Part shown: positions 46,247-57,000 of the stretch, one piece after another
Position numbering within the stretch: position 1 is the stretch's first letter
Layout: each line of letters begins with the position of its first letter
Made by a program: the position numbers and the translations under genes
Notes under the pieces: generated by a model
Told to the model about the DNA's origin: nothing
The model's database searches: none
What the model saw: only the letters and a program-made list of their open reading frames with translations
Assembly: GCA_948470475.1 (NCBI GenBank)
Contig: OX419341.1
Span: 25,514,278-25,578,277 of the forward strand
Direction of reading: 5' to 3'
Origin: Galaxea fascicularis
Lineage: Eukaryota > Cnidaria > Anthozoa > Scleractinia > Euphylliidae
DNA length: 64,000 nt

Positions 46247-47005
46247 TTAATCAAATAGCTGTACAATATGTGGTGTTGAAAATTTTCCAACAATAGGCGG
46301 AAGACCAGTTCCTTTGGGTTTACTTGGGGAAAATCTTTTTCCCCCGCTTTGAAACGAAGTTGGAAGCAGTCGTTCATCATATATCTTGCGACCTGTACAA
46401 ACTAACGGCAAAGAAGGAGGCACTTTGGAGTTATTTGACATGCTAAGAGAGTAGGTACAATCCAGTCGGATGCGTTGGGATTCTTTGTGGGGATTCCAGG
46501 AACATTTTTCGTCCAATCCTAATCTTGAGCGTTTTGTTTCATTGCAAAGCGAAGACCTCTTGTTCAAATATTTGCAAGTTAAAAAGCCGCTAGAGGCTAA
46601 TTTCGCTTGTTGTTTACTTGCAGTGGTACAATCTTTTCTTTTCTCTTCCGCTTGTTTCAACTCATTTATTCCTTTGTCTTGTCGTTTTTGAAAGGCATGT
46701 ATCACTTTTGTTATGCTTTGCGTCTTCCCTCCTCCTTTGGAATCGTTGTTTTGGCTGCTAAAGCCTTGATTCTCGTCCAAATTTCCAACGGTTTTACAAT
46801 GTTGCGTCAATTCTACCTCCCTTTCCTCTGAAATTTCACTCGGGGTGTCGTCCAGCTCTCCAGTTTCTATATCGAATTCTTTCCAATATTCCAGTGGTTC
46901 AGAAAACTTAACTCTTTTTTGCGCTTTCTGAACTGAGCCGTCTTGAACACAGTTTGTTTCTTCGTCCACGCAGCTTGCATGTTCTGTATTATAAACACCT
47001 TGCAT
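46247..47005 (-). CDS. Unrecognised single-exon protein, 252 residues, with RVxF-like motif
   Basis: The frame runs from ATG at 47003-47005 (MQGVYNTEHASC...) to TAA at 46247-46249; upstream it stays open 15 codons without another ATG. The product is hydrophilic with no membrane segment. Residues 30-34 read KRVKF, inside QKAQKRVKFSEPLEYW, a textbook fit to the PP1-docking motif [RK]x(0-1)[VI]x[FW], followed by an acidic patch (DDTPSEISEEREVE). A Lys/Glu-rich probable helix lies mid-protein and the C end has GTGLPPIVGKFSTP, echoing the LPx[ILV] motifs of the neighbouring genes. Family unknown; PP1 binding is inference from the motif. Confidence 0.6.
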   Translation of the reverse strand: MQGVYNTEHASCVDEETNCVQDGSVQKAQKRVKFSEPLEYWKEFDIETGELDDTPSEISEEREVELTQHCKTVGNLDENQGFSSQNNDSKGGGKTQSITKVIHAFQKRQDKGINELKQAEEKRKDCTTASKQQAKLASSGFLTCKYLNKRSSLCNETKRSRLGLDEKCSWNPHKESQRIRLDCTYSLSMSNNSKVPPSLPLVCTGRKIYDERLLPTSFQSGGKRFSPSKPKGTGLPPIVGKFSTPHIVQLFD

Positions 47006-47890
47006 TGTAAGGGCCGGTGATGGCTTTCTTGCTTCCCTTAAGCTGCACAATATATTTGGGACATAATCGTGTCAGTGAAAGGAAGTGTGTTAGAAACGTG
47101 TCAATGGATGCATCCCGGTTACTGTCGATTTTTACTTCTGATAACGCCAATGTTTAAAACAACCATAGCATTTTGTCTGCCGCAAAGAACGTCAGTAGGG
47201 GCTGTTAATTACGAGAAATCTTCCGTTGACGTCAATATAGGTCTACAAACTGCATCTGCTTGGTATATATATTGCGACAACTAATGGTGTTTTTAGCGGC
47301 ATCTTTCCAAAAAAAAAAGCTGTCAAAATCATGACAGAAAGCTCCACAATAGCTTGCAACCGACCAAAACTTACAAACGACGAGTACCTGCTTGAGTTTG
47401 CTTCTAGCATCAATTAGCAGTTTTGTTTCAATTTAATGTCGTCCGCAGTTCGTTCCCATTGGCTTGAATAAATTTACATTTATGGAGCCTTTTTCAGCTG
47501 TTTCTTTTGCAAAGGACATCACTCAGTTCGAATAAAATATCGAGTCCCCAGTTGCGCAAGTACAGGTTTCAGATAAACTGCTTGTTTGCATTCGAACAGC
47601 CCATGGCCAGCCTCGTAAACTTTGCTTAATATATTTTTTGTCTGCCCAGAATACTATGTAGCACATCTAGAAGTTCAGTATAAAGCAGACTGTTCTACGA
47701 TTCCTTCAAGACGATGCGGGAATGGCTTTGGAAAAAATGTACCAGTGATGTTTTCTAAACTGGGCGGTCAGCTTTCTTCGTTTGAACGCTGAATGGTCAA
47801 CGATCAATGAAAAAATATTAATAAAACTCAGTAAAGCCGACGTTAGCGTTCTTTTACAAAACTAAATGTGTTTGCACAGGACGACTGTGG
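47006..47890. other. Intergenic stretch without recognised feature
   Basis: Non-coding by inspection, AT-rich. A 71-codon frame at 47069-47284 has no domain. Confidence 0.4.
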
Positions 47891-47904
47891 CAAGTATTAC
47901 CTTT

Positions 47905-48074
47905 GGCCTCTTTTTCAAAGCAAGTCTAGGTGCTCATCCTTTCATATGTAAATCAATTTTCATTCACACACAAATTAAACTCATTTTCATGTGAATGAAA
48001 ATTGATTTGCATATGAAAGGACGAGCACCCAGACTCGCTTTGAAAACGAGGGCTGAGGTAATTCAGAAATGGCC
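47905..48074. mobile_element. Palindromic MITE related to the 37882 element
   Basis: TTTCAAAGCAAGTCTAGGTG then CTCATCC...CAATTTTCATTCAC at the left pairs almost completely with GTGAATGAAAATTGATTTGC through CCCAGACTCGCTTTGAAAAC at the right. The outer GGCC and the TTTCAAAGCGAGTCT arms match the 37882-38051 element. The 81-codon frame across it is incidental. Confidence 0.8.
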
Positions 48075-48239
48075 TGTTGACATTATTCACGATAACAGTT
48101 GTTTTGACTGTCTACAAGGATTGGAAGTGTTAAATCAAGAAGACAACAAGCGAAAAAAACCGAAAATGGTTTGGCCTGCAGGGTTCCAAAATGGTTTACC
48201 GCATTACCTTCTTCAGTTAAAGAAAACATTTCTGCTATG

Positions 48240-49479
48240 AAATGGAGAGTCGGACTAATTTAAAATTAAAGTATTGTGGCTCTTGCAATTAACACGGCAT
48301 TTCAATAACGGCAACCCAAAGCACAATTGTTTACAGGAGCTTGAAATTGAAAACGTTTGTGGACGGGTCGCTCTGGAAAGGATTATTGTTAACGATTTCT
48401 TTAACCACACTTATTCAGGAGATAATACAAGGAATGAAAGCAAAAATTAAAAATTTCAGTTTTCATTGTTTATGGGGAACGTGCCAAAACGACTGAAATG
48501 AGGGGCCAAATTAAAGTGAGAAGAAATGCAAATTTCTCAATGAACAGCTGCTCATTTCCTTCATCAGTATACAATATTTGGAGAAGACATCAAGGTTACC
48601 TGCAAAATTCCGAATTGTTTGAGAATTTTTTCAAGAATAGGAATATTTTCAGTGCGGTGACATTTTAACACGTTGGAGCACCGTAGCTTCTTGTAACCAA
48701 GGCGGTACACTGGAGCAGCAATTTCGCAATTTGTGTCGTCTAGTCTGATCTTGTTTATCCGTGTAGTCTTTTATATTCCTAACTGAACAAACACATAATA
48801 TTTGTTTTTTCAGTCGGGAATATTACAAAAGATTGATGAAGCGTTTTAGAGAATTTTCGAGAATTTTCGAAAATAATTAATGACAATTTTAGGGAAATTC
48901 CGGCAATAATTTTAGGCGAGTTTTCTTAAATTTTAATTTGTAGCTAAGCCTGGATGGCTTAAAACTCCAATCTACTTGGAATTGAAATGCTTAAAGAGGA
49001 CTTCGGACCCACGGCCCTTTGTGTATAAAATGGTGGCTGCAGCTGGACGCGTGTTAAATGTGGTTATTCTCTATGTCATTCACAAACGCCTCCTATTCCT
49101 ATGAAGACAAAGGGTTTAACCTATGCCAATTTTTATGACGATCAAGATTACGGTATTTTACACTCCATTCGTTCCACAAGTGCGTTTAAGGCTCAAAGAC
49201 CAACTCGGTATCGATACAGCTGTATCGGTATCGGTATCGGTATTGATGCAGCGTAATCGATATTATCGACACTTGTATTAGCATTTGATTGTTGGCTGCG
49301 TTCAAGTAAAGAGAAACGCCAACTTCAGTTTAGTTCCACCACTAGTAGCGTCAATCTACATCATGCTAAAAATTCACGCTTTCATGTTTGTTTACAAGTC
49401 ATTAAGGCACGTAAAATTGCCAAATTATTTGCAGTAAACGCCGGGGGTGAATTTATCTCAAGAATTCCCGTATACTCTT
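48240..49479. other. Intergenic stretch without recognised gene
   Basis: Only low-complexity features are visible, for example GAGAATTTTC repeats near 48850 and a CGGTATCGGTATCGGTAT run near 49215-49240. Confidence 0.4.
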
Positions 49480-49714
49480 TCGCCCCATGTAAGGTAATCC
49501 GAGACAGTCGTGGATTCTGGATTCCATGCTGTGGATTTCGGATTCCAGGTACTGGATTCCGGATTCTAATCATCCCTATTTGGACTGAATTTTCAGCAAC
49601 TTGGATTCCGGATTCCGAGAGTTGAATTCCAGATTCCAGAGCCCAGGATTCCGGATTCCACAAGCGAAATTTCTTGGATTCCGGAATCCGGATATATTAC
49701 CTTACATGGGGCGA
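49480..49714. mobile_element. MITE with internal GGATTCC-rich core
   Basis: TCGCCCCATGTAAGGTAATC at the left is mirrored by ATTACCTTACATGGGGCGA at the right. Between them GGATTCCGGATTCCA-like words recur about ten times in degenerate form. 235 bp. Confidence 0.85.
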
Positions 49715-51284
49715 ACTGTCATTTGAAAGGCAAATGCAGGATGCGACATTTTGTGACTAAATCTACCCAAACAGCTCGCGTTGACAAACTATTCATATAA
49801 AACAGTGGAGATTTCCTCGCACCGTTTTCAATAAGCTTTAGGCCGGTATACGTTTTAGCAGGTCTCTCTACAGATGGGCAGCTTTCATTTTCGTATAGAT
49901 GAGTAAATTAAGCTGAGGAGCGTAGCCCTGCAAAGGAGGCGGAAGTGGGGCTCTGAGGAAGAGAACAAGGGTCTTTCACCTTGCCGCCTTTAAACAAATT
50001 TCCCAGGCTCTAGTGAAATGGAAGAATGGATAATGAAAAGAACTATAAGCAAATTTTCGGAGAAGATTGGAAACAAATAGATATTAATAATTTCCACCAC
50101 AAAGTTTTGTCCGAATATATGTAAGAATATTTCCAAGATACCCTATAATGTTCCTCGGCTGAGCATGTCCATGGAACTTCTTTACTATAACACACACTTA
50201 CGAGAGCCAAAAATGTTTTATGGTCCCTGGCTAATATAAGAGCCAGTGGATTCTGATCGGATGCTCTACCGTCGAGCATTTATAATGAAGGGAGCATAAC
50301 AAGAACTTGAAGAAAAATATTGATTCCCGCGAGGAATCCTTTATTGTCCTAGAAACCGTTGCTATGTTGAATAGCAAACTGAGTTCATCGAGCCGGAGTA
50401 AGAATAGTGTATTCTTTAAAAAAAGGATCGGTTTATGTTTGATTTGAAAAACAGCTGCTGGCTCTGATGAAAACAAAAAAAAACTTTCCGTGTTCTCTAA
50501 AACTTTCATTTCGAATCAGTAAGGTAATTATTTTGATCCCCGGCACCAAAACTTAAAGTGAATATTTATCGTTTTTTTTAAGGTAGTAAAGACTAATTTT
50601 GTTGAAACTCCAGATGAAGATCCGGTGCGAGCAAATAAAAATTAGTTTTCGGAAGCGTTAAACTGAAAGAATGTCGAGTTTTGTTATGCAATTACAGTAT
50701 TTCATCATCTTGACAGTAATGACAAATCCTTAATAAACACCTCAACCAATTACTAGGAGCTTGTTGTGGACGTAGGACTTTACTGACGTACGCCGGTTGC
50801 CATGTTTTGTATTTTGGTATAAACATTCAGCATGTCGCCACTTCAAGAAGATTCGATTATTAACGTACAGTGACCAGTACAGTGACTAGTTGACTTTTTC
50901 GCTTTACTACGTTTAGCTCTGATGTAAATTAGTTTCAATCAAAAACGGGAATTATTTACCTCAATGACAAACAATATCGGACAGCATTCCATAGAAACTG
51001 AAATATCTTACGTCAAGGGGCTTAGTCATGTGAAATCGCAGTCACAACAATCAGAGAATGGCTAATTCAAAGTTGTACACGGATGACAAAAGGCTTAACG
51101 GGCAGGCAAAGTAATGCTAATTGCTGTATGAATTGCTTGTTCTGGCGTTGTGACCCATGGACGGCTGTTTAGAAATATATACACTAAATGTACCCTAAAC
51201 ATACAGCTATTGTGAAGGCTGGCTGTTTCCAACCACGCTCGTTTACGAGCTTTTAATAATCTCTGTGATGATTAGTCAAGAACG
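49715..51284. other. Intergenic upstream of the 304-residue gene
   Basis: No gene or clear repeat is recognised; short reverse-strand open frames near 50043-50509 lack any domain. Confidence 0.4.
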
Positions 51285-52199
51285 ATGCACTTCGCAAGCT
51301 ATATAGACAGGCAAAAGTCAGGGCCAGGGAGCTCCGAAAAGTCGCAGACAGTTCACTCCGCTAACTGGAAGGAAGAAATTCATCTTAAAAAGGAACTTGA
51401 TTGTTTAAGTAGACAAGAGCAGCAGAGAGTTTCAAGGATTTCGTCTGATCAGAGGATTGTTGTGCACCGGTTTCAACGGAAACTCTCAGCAAGTGTAGAC
51501 ATCGCTAAGAATCATGATAAAGTTAAGGAGAGTTTGGATAGCAACCACAGGCGAGTCCAAGAGTTGAGAGAATTGCAACTTAAAAATCCTGACGAGGAAA
51601 GGATGTCTCTCAGACAGCTGCGTTGTTTAAGCGCAAGTCCAAAGCCAGCACTGCCGAAATTTAGAAGAACGAAATCCTGTGAGCCACCTAAAGTAAGCAA
51701 CGATATGTTGTACGGTGATGAATATCTCAATCATGAACCGTTACATTTACCACCAAGGCCTATGACAGCTCTGGAGAAGGGAAATAAAATGTGGGAAAGA
51801 CAATTGAAGACTGTGACTCAAAGATTAAATCGTGCTCGAAGCGCGCCAGCTAGAACGTCGTATTACAGAGTTCCAGAGTTTAACTTTGCGCAAGTTAACT
51901 CACGCCAGGAGCAGCCAAGCCAAAAGCAACGTAGAGCTACTAACGTAGAAATAGATTTAGAATATTTTCGTCGAGTAAGGGAGAGAGAGTTATTTCTACA
52001 GCGACGGGCTGTGAAAGCGTTTTTGAAGAGTATAGAGCCCTTGGAATTGGTGCCACGGACACCTGGATTCGAATCTATGGAGAATAAGAACGAGGCAGAA
52101 AATTCGTTTACAGCGACAGTTGGGACAAGCAAACAGGACACGAATGCAAACGAACATAGCGATAGAACTCCATCAGTTCTTATAACACAAAAGACTTAA
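51285..52199 (+). CDS. Unrecognised single-exon protein, 304 residues, coiled-coil, basic
   Basis: ATG at 51285 opens 304 codons to TAA. The product is hydrophilic with a probable coiled coil over roughly residues 30-110 (HLKKELDCLSRQEQQRVSRI and onward). A basic middle carries several Arg-x-x-Ser sites (FQRKLSAS, LRCLSASP, RRTKSCEPP, NRARSAPAR). A second helical charged stretch (LEYFRRVRERELFLQRRAVK) precedes a polar tail. There is no membrane segment and no domain I recognise. The repeated basophilic sites suggest kinase/14-3-3-type regulation or microtubule association, both inference. Unlike the three single-exon genes to its left it is on the plus strand. Confidence 0.65.
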   Translation: MHFASYIDRQKSGPGSSEKSQTVHSANWKEEIHLKKELDCLSRQEQQRVSRISSDQRIVVHRFQRKLSASVDIAKNHDKVKESLDSNHRRVQELRELQLKNPDEERMSLRQLRCLSASPKPALPKFRRTKSCEPPKVSNDMLYGDEYLNHEPLHLPPRPMTALEKGNKMWERQLKTVTQRLNRARSAPARTSYYRVPEFNFAQVNSRQEQPSQKQRRATNVEIDLEYFRRVRERELFLQRRAVKAFLKSIEPLELVPRTPGFESMENKNEAENSFTATVGTSKQDTNANEHSDRTPSVLITQKT

Positions 52200-54006
52200 C
52201 TGGTTTAGAGAAAAGAGGGAGTAATGACAGAGGTGTTAATATGATAAATGGAGAAACCAAGTATGAAGACATTTGACGACTAGGATTTGAGTGACTATAA
52301 CGAGTGACGCGAGTGTGTCGATGCAGAGGTGTAGTTAATTGATCGTTGTGAAGTTGGCGGTCTTTGTTTATTGTGAATACTACTTTAAATAACAATTATA
52401 ATATATGCAGAATGTTAAATTTATTCCTTCACCACGAATGGCTTCGGCGCATGTCTTGTTCGGTATGTTCGTATACACTTGTGTAAACTGTGAGCACAAT
52501 CTCAAACAAAACGCAAGAACACAAAGGATTGGATACTCCCATTTTCTTTTTAACTTGTAGCTTTCCTGCTTGTGTAATGCTTCTTTTTCACCCGAGACAA
52601 ACTTAAGAGTTGTGACTCACGCTGTTAAATATGCATGCGCAATTTTTTCTGGGTTTACTAGCATGGTCACGTTTATCAATTGTGATGAAGATTCAGGCGT
52701 TTTCTTGACCTTTATTACTGCACTTACTCGTTTTCAACTGAATACACGAATCGTTGTCCAGCCTGTCAAAACTTACTTAATTCGTTTTCCTTACAGCAAT
52801 ATCTTTTGTTTTTCCCTCGTGGTATGAGTTAATTGATTTCGCAACCGATTTCGAGTTATGTTAAATCGTTTACAGTTAGCGCATGGCTCCTAACCAGTTT
52901 CAAGAGGTGGCTTGTTCTTAAACAATATTTTCTTTAACATGCCCTCGAAGTGAAAAGCATTCCCTGATCAACCACCTTACCCCTCCTATAGTAGTCAGAG
53001 TTGAGACACGGCCAGACGGAAATATTAGATCAGCCACTTCCTATTATTAGTTATATATGATGAAAAAATAATGTTAAATAATAGCCTTCGACCGTAGTCA
53101 TTTTTAACCAATTTCGCCATCAACCACCTCGATCCAACTTAAGTACAATACCAGAATCAGCTGATATTTTGGTGAATCGGAATGACTTTAAGATCAGCGA
53201 CGCCGCATCATTCCAGAACTAAAAACGTTTTCAAAGGGAATGAGAAAAGCGCAGACGCTACATACATTCTTGGATCCAACTTGTCGAGTGCGTCTTAACA
53301 CCGCGTTGGATGATGTTGCGAGGTTGAATGTTGTTGGATCGAGTGTTGTTCCAACTGCGAATAGCTTCCAAGAGCACCAAACACGGTGTTGAAATACACC
53401 CAACAATGTTGGATAATGTTGGCCAACAATTGACACATGTTGGGAACGTTTGCACCATTATTAATACTATTAAACTGATAATATTACAATATTAAGTATG
53501 CATTGTTTACTAAAATAACAAACAATTCGCAAATGAGTTATCGCAAACAGTCATATCCTGATTAATGGAATAGCTACAAATAATAAGTGAAATTTAAATT
53601 CTTGTAGAGCTGGTAATCATTTTTCTAGAGATCATTTTTACCTGCAAGCAAGAACAGTAACCTGGTCTTTCTTCTTAGAGTAGTTCGAGTGTATAGTTAA
53701 AACACTAAATGAAAAATATTCGATATTAAACCAGACACTGGTCGATCTGAATTTGAGCAACTACGGCTGTTTCGGTGGTCTTTGTTTAAAACCGGCGGTT
53801 TTCTTGTCAAATGCGGCGGATTAACTTAAGACCAATTAATTGAACATTAACAAAAGGCCAACTTAATTAACTTTTCAATTACTATGAAAATAAACTGGTC
53901 AAACGAAATTCAAACTCGTAGTACCTACTTGACCGTGTGTCACAAATACGACCGCATTTTGTTGCTTTGTAAAACAACCACTTCTTCTCAGTCTAGATGT
54001 TTAACA
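52200..54006. other. Intergenic with a CAACAT/GTTGG-rich repeat
   Basis: About 53271-53455 holds alternating CAACA/TGTTGG words (GTTGGATGATGTTGC, CCAACAATGTTGGATAATG, CCAACAATTGACACATGTTG) typical of a decayed palindromic element. The remainder shows nothing recognisable. Confidence 0.5.
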
Positions 54007-57000
54007 ATGGCCTATACTTTACCTGAACGCAATCATATTTCACCGTTAAATGTTTTGCTGGGGACAATTTCTAGCCAAGTCAGTCGCGAAAATATTCGAA
54101 GAATTAAAGTTCAGCTTCGTGGCCATGTCAGCAAAGAACATCTAAGCAAATTGAAAGATGGTTTCGATTTGATTCATATTCTTCAAAACTATGGTTTGGT
54201 CACCGAGAAGAAGTTGTCATTCCTACGGAAACTCCTGCAAGACTGTGGACTGTTTTCCCTCATAGAATTGTTGGATGAGTACAAACAAGCCCATGAAGCT
54301 ATGACTGGCGAGTGTAAAGAAGGTAATCTATACATCAAACGAGTAGCCTTTGTTGTCGAATCGCCGAGTAGTTTCACGGTTATCAGATAATGCAAAGTTA
54401 TTTGAATGTAGACGCAACCGAAAAGGAGTGACTCTGACAAATACATATAGGCCAGACTAGGGGCCTGTTTACACGGCGTAAGGGTGCCCCGGCTAACCGA
54501 GCTACCCTGGGAGAACCAACTTCTCATACGTTTCTTTAGAAAACGCATTGAAGCGTTTACACGCTGGACAGGGGTAACCCGCCTTCCCGGGGCACCCTGT
54601 CTGCCTGCCCGAGGCACCTTTCTAGGAGGAGTATCTTTTTGCCCAGGGTTCGTGCCGGGGCACTCGGCTAGCCGAGGTGAGAAGACCGTTATATTCAGCG
54701 TTATATTCCAAGGCAGCTTTTAACGATAACTACCTCTAGTGGCTACTCTCAATTAATAGAGTGCAAAATAATAGCCTTAGACACTGAAAAGCGGCCGTTA
54801 GCGGAACGAGTGATGGAAAAATTGAAAACTTGCTGCCATAACGTTTCTTTCGTCTGCCATCTTGTTTGTTGTGCTTAGTGGCAGCTTAATAGATAGCCCA
54901 CTGACTATCTCGCTTAGGTGAGTTGCAGTGTAAAGACGGGCTACCGGGGTTTTAACCCTCCTAGCCGGGAAGCCCGGTTAGCCGGGGCACCCTCCCTCCA
55001 TGTAAACAGGCCCTAAAACTAAGAATCTCTTAACTTAAAATTTTGGGGTTTCCAACACCTTAGAGGTTTTCAAACCAAACATACAAAGTGAAAAAGAAAG
55101 AAAACCCGACAATTTCGTTGTCCTACTAAACCTTATCACCTTCATAGACGTACACGTCTTTGATGTAACTTTGAGTTCGATATGTCTAAATTAAAAGCAT
55201 AGATTCTGGTAATTTGCATAAATTTACAACCACAGCCGGGTAGGATCGGACGCTCAATGAATAAAAGAAAATGCTTTGTCAAAATGATGATTCTTTAAAC
55301 AAAGGAAAAATAGTTTTCATATTTAATATTTCCTCGTAAAGCTTGAGGAAAAATGTGGAAATGAACAAAATGGGCTTCTAAAGTTTATTTGCAATTTATT
55401 TGAAAAAGCTCTTACAGATTACAGATTATTTTCTAATTTTTTTAAAAATGTGTTTTGGGACTTGAGTAGCTTACACTCCCAAAGTTTGTTTCATTATGTG
55501 AACTCTCAAACTAGTGTCTGACTGGATTTCAAGATAATTAAGCTATTGTTTTTCAAATATAAGTAGTCACGCGCTGCTGCTTCTATGGTAACAGCTGTTG
55601 CTTGGAAACCAATGATAAAAGATGTAGCAACGAAATCGAAGATTGTCTGCTATAGGAAATTTTGATTTCAACACGTACACCCCAGAGCCAAAAAACTGGT
55701 GCCAGCCCCCTTAAGTCAAGGGTATTTTCATGTCTTTTGCGACGACCTTTGCTAAAACAAAGTAGAAACTTAAAGAACAGTAAAGCGCCTAACGATTTTT
55801 TCCAAGATTCAGTCTATGTCCATGCTGACTATCCGTGGTCACACTTTATTTATGAACTTTTTTTCATTTGTTTGGCTTATTGGCAAGACACTCGTTGCTT
55901 AAATAATGAATACTTCACCGGCTGATTGGGGAAAGTATCTGACAGGCTTTCTTCGTCATGATCGCAAATTTCCGGCAAAGGAAGCCGGCTCTCTGGCAAA
56001 GAGACGAGAATGAATCATCGGATTTGATTCGATGCCTGCGCTGTCTTTAGAACAGACGAATAAATAATCGCGATTCGATTTTTTTTCATTATCTTTAGGC
56101 GAAAGCATTGCCGTGACAACTCGCAGAATTAACGCTTTACAAAGACTAATGGAAAGGCAGATGGAAGAGCTGAATAACTGTGCAGCGAGAGGGAACGACT
56201 TGAAACAAACTTTAGATGAGAAACAGATGCTCTTAGACACTCAAAAAGAAATTATAATTGTTGGCCAGGAAGGTATCGACAATATCACAGAAGAGCGAGA
56301 CATGGCCGAGCAAGAAAGAAGTGTAGTTGAAGAGAGGGCCCAGGAAAAGGAATCTATGCTTGAAGCTCAGGGAAGGGAACTCAAGGAAATACAAAGTTTG
56401 TTAGGAACGAAAGATAAAAACAACAAGAAAAACGCAAAGGCAGATCGGAGGAAAAACGTCTTTGAGAGCGTTCTGGATAAGCACTCGAACGAGAAGGCGA
56501 GCAAGACCATTGAGGCTCTTAATAAGCAAAGGGACGAAAAACGAGAGACGTTTAAGAAACTGATGGAGTCTGCGGGGGACATTCGAGAACAATTGCTAGA
56601 AAAACGATCTTTTGTTCGACGGTGTAGTGAAGAGGTGTTTCTGAAAACAAAGGAGCTTGTTGGCGTTGATCAAATAATTTTGGAGACAATGGAGGATATT
56701 CGGAAAATGAAACAGGAAATTCGGCAAAACGAGTTTGATTTGTTTGATCTGCATCAGCAAGTCGAGGAAACACAAGATGAGCTTGAACGAACAAGAAGAA
56801 ATGGAATGACCAATAAAGCATTTAAGATTCCATTGTGGAGGATACATACCACAGAAAAGACAAAATCCAAGGTTGGTTTGGCAGTGTGTTGTATTCAGAC
56901 TGAAAAAGCAACATGAAATGTTATCGGCTCTTATTACTGAGAATAGCCATAGTGGCCGTCCAAACCTATGGTCACTATAAACAACCCCATTGCCCTACTC

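Noticed and set aside
47995..48240. 81-codon plus-strand frame
   Set aside because: It lies largely across the arm of a palindromic MITE.
55662..55925. Extra exon of the DED-NHL gene
   Set aside because: No domain and no convincing acceptor/donor pair; exon 1 joins the coiled-coil exon in phase without it.
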